From NCBI GenBank assembly GCA_002295325.1, contig DBGA01000073.1, positions 1 to 5,387 on the forward strand: a stretch of 5,387 nt of DNA. Direction: 5' to 3'. The notes under the pieces are model-generated. The model was not told where the DNA came from. It saw only the letters and a list, made by a program, of their open reading frames with translations, and made no database searches. This DNA comes from Ruminococcaceae bacterium UBA866. Its GTDB lineage: Bacteria; Bacillota; Clostridia; Oscillospirales; Ruminococcaceae. Both the position numbers and the translations under genes were made by a program. Of the stretch, positions 5,135-5,387 are shown piece after piece; within the stretch, counting starts at the first letter, position 1, and each line of letters starts with the position of its first letter.

Positions 5135-5387
5135 ATGAAACCATTAAAAGCGAATTTTATTTTAGGAAAAAAACAGATTATTTTGGCATCCCTTGTGCTA
5201 ATCTTAGGCGTAGCTGTTTATTTAAATTGGCAGTTTGCAAATTCAAATAATGATTTAGATCTTACAACTGCACTTGATGAAGCACAAAGTGCACAAGATA
5301 CACAAAACCAAGTCCTTGCCCCAAAAGATGGTGTTGTAGATGAGACTGCTACGAAACCAGATGACAAAGACGCTGTAAGCCCAGACG
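5135..5387 (+). CDS. spoIIIAH: Stage III sporulation protein AH, N-terminal part (cut by window end)
   Basis: Eighty-four codons are visible and the frame is still open at the right edge, so this is a truncation by the window and not a broken gene. The N-terminus is basic (KPLK, then LGKKQ). A single transmembrane helix (about 14-30) ends in AVYLNWQFA (27-35), a wording I recognise from clostridial SpoIIIAH. After it comes a polar linker rich in Asp, Gln, Ala and Thr. The C-terminal ring-building domain, which binds forespore SpoIIQ across the intermembrane space, should lie beyond the window. GGAGGAG at 5123-5129, five bases ahead of ATG and 16 bases after the spoIIIAG stop region, gives a clear start. 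Confidence 0.93.
   Translation, partial: MKPLKANFILGKKQIILASLVLILGVAVYLNWQFANSNNDLDLTTALDEAQSAQDTQNQVLAPKDGVVDETATKPDDKDAVSPD

Noticed and set aside
1..5387. A wholly new biological system
   Set aside because: All sizeable + strand genes fit the known spoIIIA operon in canonical order, and there are no repeat arrays, transposase fragments or unknown gene clusters in the window.

Overview
The window holds almost all of a sporulation operon, spoIIIAA to spoIIIAH, on the + strand of an AT-rich genome. It points to an endospore-forming low-GC Firmicute. The short SpoIIIAF and SpoIIIAG compared with Bacillus subtilis, and the wording of the proteins, suggest Clostridia rather than Bacilli. I cannot name a genus from the sequence alone.

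Layout. Positions 1-39 read as the last 12 codons of a possible + strand gene that enters from the left. Positions 56-628 hold a convergent, minus-strand gene for a polytopic membrane protein that resembles the YjdF/DUF2238 group. A small inverted repeat lies between the two convergent stop codons. Positions 629-797 are a divergent intergenic region with a possible sigma-A-like promoter for the minus-strand gene. It also has a possible sigma-E-like promoter for the spoIIIA operon and two SpoIIID-like GGACAA boxes in the presumed leader. From 798 to the right edge, eight genes follow in the canonical order AA-AB-AC-AD-AE-AF-AG-AH. They are tightly packed, with gaps from a 7-base overlap up to 43 bases. 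spoIIIAH is cut by the window end after 84 codons.

How the genes work together. In known spore formers these eight proteins are made in the mother cell and form a secretion-like complex in the outer forespore membrane, sometimes called the feeding tube or A-Q complex. SpoIIIAA is a cytoplasmic ATPase of the secretion-ATPase type. SpoIIIAB resembles part of the GspF platform protein. SpoIIIAC, AD and AE are membrane components. SpoIIIAF, AG and AH carry ring-building domains in the intermembrane space, and SpoIIIAH meets forespore SpoIIQ. Nothing downstream of spoIIIAH is visible, so SpoIIQ and the rest of the neighbourhood cannot be assessed.

I see no mobile element, CRISPR array, tRNA, rRNA or unknown multi-gene system. 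The points most worth checking are the control region of the operon, a possible internal promoter ahead of spoIIIAG, and substitutions at usually conserved arginines in SpoIIIAA.
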